Source of the DNA: an uncultured Clostridium sp.
GTDB taxonomy: Bacteria > Bacillota > Clostridia > TANB77 > CAG-508
DNA: 16,689 nt
Reading direction: 5' to 3'
Assembly: GCA_900553685.1 (NCBI GenBank)
Contig: USEI01000026.1
Span: forward strand, 1 to 16,689
A program made the position numbers and the translations under genes. The notes under the pieces were generated by a model. The model worked only from the letters and a program-made list of their open reading frames with translations, did not search any database and was not told where the DNA came from. Below are positions 15,144 to 16,689 of the stretch, piece after piece; within the stretch, counting starts at the first letter, position 1; the number at the start of each line of letters is the position of its first letter.

Positions 15144-16449
15144 TTGAAAAAATATTTAGAAATAGAAGATGTGAAAGCAATAGAAATTTTGGATTCAAGA
15201 GGAAATCCAACACTTCAAGTTGAAGTTAGAACTATAGGTGGATTTACAGGAGTAGCGACTATTCCATCAGGAGCATCAACTGGAAGTTTTGAAGCAATAG
15301 AATTAAGAGATGGTGATGCAAGTAGATATTTAGGTAAAGGTGTTTTAAAGGCAATAAAAAATGTAAATACAATAATTAGAGATGAAATAATAGGAATGAA
15401 TGTATATAACCAGATAGAATTAGATAGGAGCCTAATAGCATTAGACGGAACAGAAAATAAAGCAAAATTAGGAGCAAATGCAATACTTGGAGTATCCATT
15501 GCAGTTGCAAAAGCTGCTGCTGATTCTTTAGGATTAGAATTATATCAGTATATAGGTGGAATAAATGCAAAAGTTTTACCAGTACCAATGATGAATATAA
15601 TGAATGGCGGAAAGCATGCAGATAGTACACTTAGCATACAAGAATTCATGATAATGCCTACTGGAGCAAAAACATTTTCTAAAGCTATTCAAATGGGAAC
15701 AGAGATTTATCATACATTAAAAAAAGTTTTAAAAGAAAAAAATTTAGAAACTGGAGTTGGAGATGAGGGAGGATTTGCTCCAAAAGTAAAAGATGAAAAA
15801 GAAGCTCTAGATTTAATATTAGAAGCAATTGAAAAAGCTGGATACAAGGCAGGTGAAGAAGTGGTACTTGCTTTAGATTTGGCAGCAACTGAAATGTATG
15901 AGGAGGCTAAGAAAATTGGAAAAGAAGGAAAATACTATTTTTGGAAAATAGGATTAACAAAAACTTCTAATGAAATGATAGAATATATAGAAGAACTAGT
16001 TAAAGAATATCCTATTTTTTCAATTGAAGATGGTCTTGCAGAAGAAGATTGGGAATCATGGAAAAAACTTACAGAAAAAATAGGAAATAAAGTACAAATA
16101 GTTGGAGACGATTTATATGTAACTAATATAAAAAGATTAGAAAAAGGAATAAATATGAAAGCAAGTAATAGTATATTAATAAAATTAAATCAAATAGGAA
16201 CTTTAACAGAAACTTTGGATACTATTGAACAAGCTCACAAAAATGGTTACACAACTATTATTTCACATAGAAGTCGGAGAAACTGAAGATACAACAATAG
16301 CAGATATAGCTGTTGCAACAAATTCAGAACAAATAAAAACAGGTGCTCCTTGCAGAACAGATAGGGTATCTAAATATAATAGATTATTGAATATAGAAAG
16401 TATAATAAATCCAGATAGTATATATAAAGGAAAAGCTATATTAAAATAA
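15144..16449 (+). pseudogene. eno: enolase gene with a one-base frameshift
   Basis: Enolase converts 2-phosphoglycerate to phosphoenolpyruvate in glycolysis. The start is TTG with GGAGG (15133-15137) 6 nt upstream. The first 377 codons are a normal enolase: H158 (GGKHAD), E167 (IQEFM), E208 (GDEGGF), D245, SIEDGL, VGDD (320-323), K347 (LIKLN), R376 and S377. After AGT (16272-16274) the frame reads CGG AGA AAC TGA and stops at 16286. Dropping one base there restores [23 protein letters not shown] with the second conserved lysine, and an end at TAA 16449. The repaired protein is 434 residues, the normal enolase length. The truncated form lacks that lysine and the C-terminal region, so it should be inactive. 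Sequencing error, a true mutation, or recoding are all possible. Confidence 0.9.
16274..16275 (+). other. frameshift point in eno
   Basis: The sequence AGTCGGAGAA has one base too many. Removing T16274 or C16275 gives AGC GGA or AGT GGA, both Ser-Gly, and rejoins the enolase frame. The site is not a homopolymer run. Confidence 0.85.
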
Positions 16450-16515
16450 ATGAAAATTGAGAATGATTTTTTCTAATTCTATATATGTATATTTTTATAT
16501 ACAATATAAAGTTGC

Positions 16516-16561
16516 CAACAGTATAATAGTAAATTTTTACTATTATACTGTTGATTTTTTT
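16516..16561 (+). terminator. rho-independent terminator after eno
   Basis: A perfect 17-bp stem (16516-16532 with 16537-16553) with the 4-nt loop ATTT is followed by A and T7 (16555-16561). It lies 66 nt after the restored enolase stop. It follows the frameshifted part as well, so the full-length gene is the transcribed unit. Confidence 0.92.
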
Positions 16562-16651
16562 GTATTTATAAAAATTAATTTTTCTTAATTTACTTATTTT
16601 TTATAATGTAGTGTTAAAATGTATAAAAAAATATTTTTTTTAAAAAAAGTA

Positions 16652-16680
16652 TTGACTTTATTAAAATAGGGTGCTAAAAT
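16652..16680 (+). promoter_or_regulatory. promoter for a gene beyond the right edge
   Basis: TTGACT (16652-16657), a 17-bp spacer and TAAAAT (16675-16680) each match the sigma-A consensus at five of six positions. Only nine bases remain before the window ends, so the gene it serves is not seen. A similar -10 region (GTGTTAAAAT, 16611-16620) lies exactly 60 bp upstream of GTGCTAAAAT (16671-16680). Confidence 0.7.
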
Positions 16681-16689
16681 ATCAAACGT

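Noticed and set aside
16272..16286. RF2- or antizyme-type programmed +1 frameshift
   Set aside because: The shift point is not next to a stop codon and no stimulating upstream Shine-Dalgarno-like element or structure is evident; kept only as a minor possibility.
16225..16449. Separate small gene after the truncated enolase
   Set aside because: Its sequence is the missing enolase C-terminus in the next frame, with no ribosome site of its own.
16651..16677. CIRCE (HrcA) operator at the right edge
   Set aside because: GGGTGCTAA resembles the right half-site, but the position of the left half-site matches at only about three of nine bases.

Overview
The window is strongly AT-rich DNA with well-formed Shine-Dalgarno sites, ATG/GTG/TTG starts, mostly AGA arginine codons, and only TAA or TAG at the ends of intact genes. 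This, together with a FemX-type peptidoglycan-bridge enzyme, alanine racemase, FtsH and a DltB-like acyltransferase, points to a low-GC Gram-positive bacterium. A Clostridia-like Bacillota is my best guess; nothing here fixes the genus. No tRNA, rRNA, CRISPR or insertion sequence was seen.

Layout. Positions 1-149 are the 3' end of a gene for a glycine-rich repeat protein. Next comes cysS with femX (232-2695), behind a candidate promoter whose predicted transcript starts with a strong hairpin. A second unit, alr - DUF1189-like membrane protein - ftsH (2885-6885), has its own promoter and ends at a clear terminator (6927-6970). The third unit (7146-13798) starts from a good promoter (7086-7114). 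It holds seven same-strand genes: MaoC-type hydratase, short-chain reductase, membrane-anchored SGNH protein, SGNH-HAD-GNAT protein of the FkbH type, acyl carrier protein, MBOAT O-acyltransferase and a second anchored SGNH hydrolase. A shared terminator (13896-13937) separates it from a convergent RluA-family pseudouridine synthase on the minus strand, which appears to be transcribed leaderless. Last comes an enolase gene broken by a one-base insertion near 16275, a terminator, and a near-consensus promoter that must serve a gene beyond the right edge.

How the genes fit together. The left half is housekeeping and cell wall: cysteinyl-tRNA, interpeptide bridge, D-alanine and membrane protein quality control. 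The third unit is the most interesting part. It resembles the Dlt (D-alanyl) and Alg (acetyl) systems, in which an MBOAT membrane protein and an SGNH partner acylate an extracytoplasmic polymer. Here no DltA-type adenylating enzyme is present; an FkbH-type enzyme sits beside the carrier protein instead. Studied FkbH enzymes make glyceryl-S-ACP from 1,3-bisphosphoglycerate. My inference is that the unit loads a glyceryl or related short hydroxyacyl group on the ACP, possibly modifies it with the hydratase and reductase, and transfers it to a surface glycan. Donor and acceptor cannot be read from the sequence.
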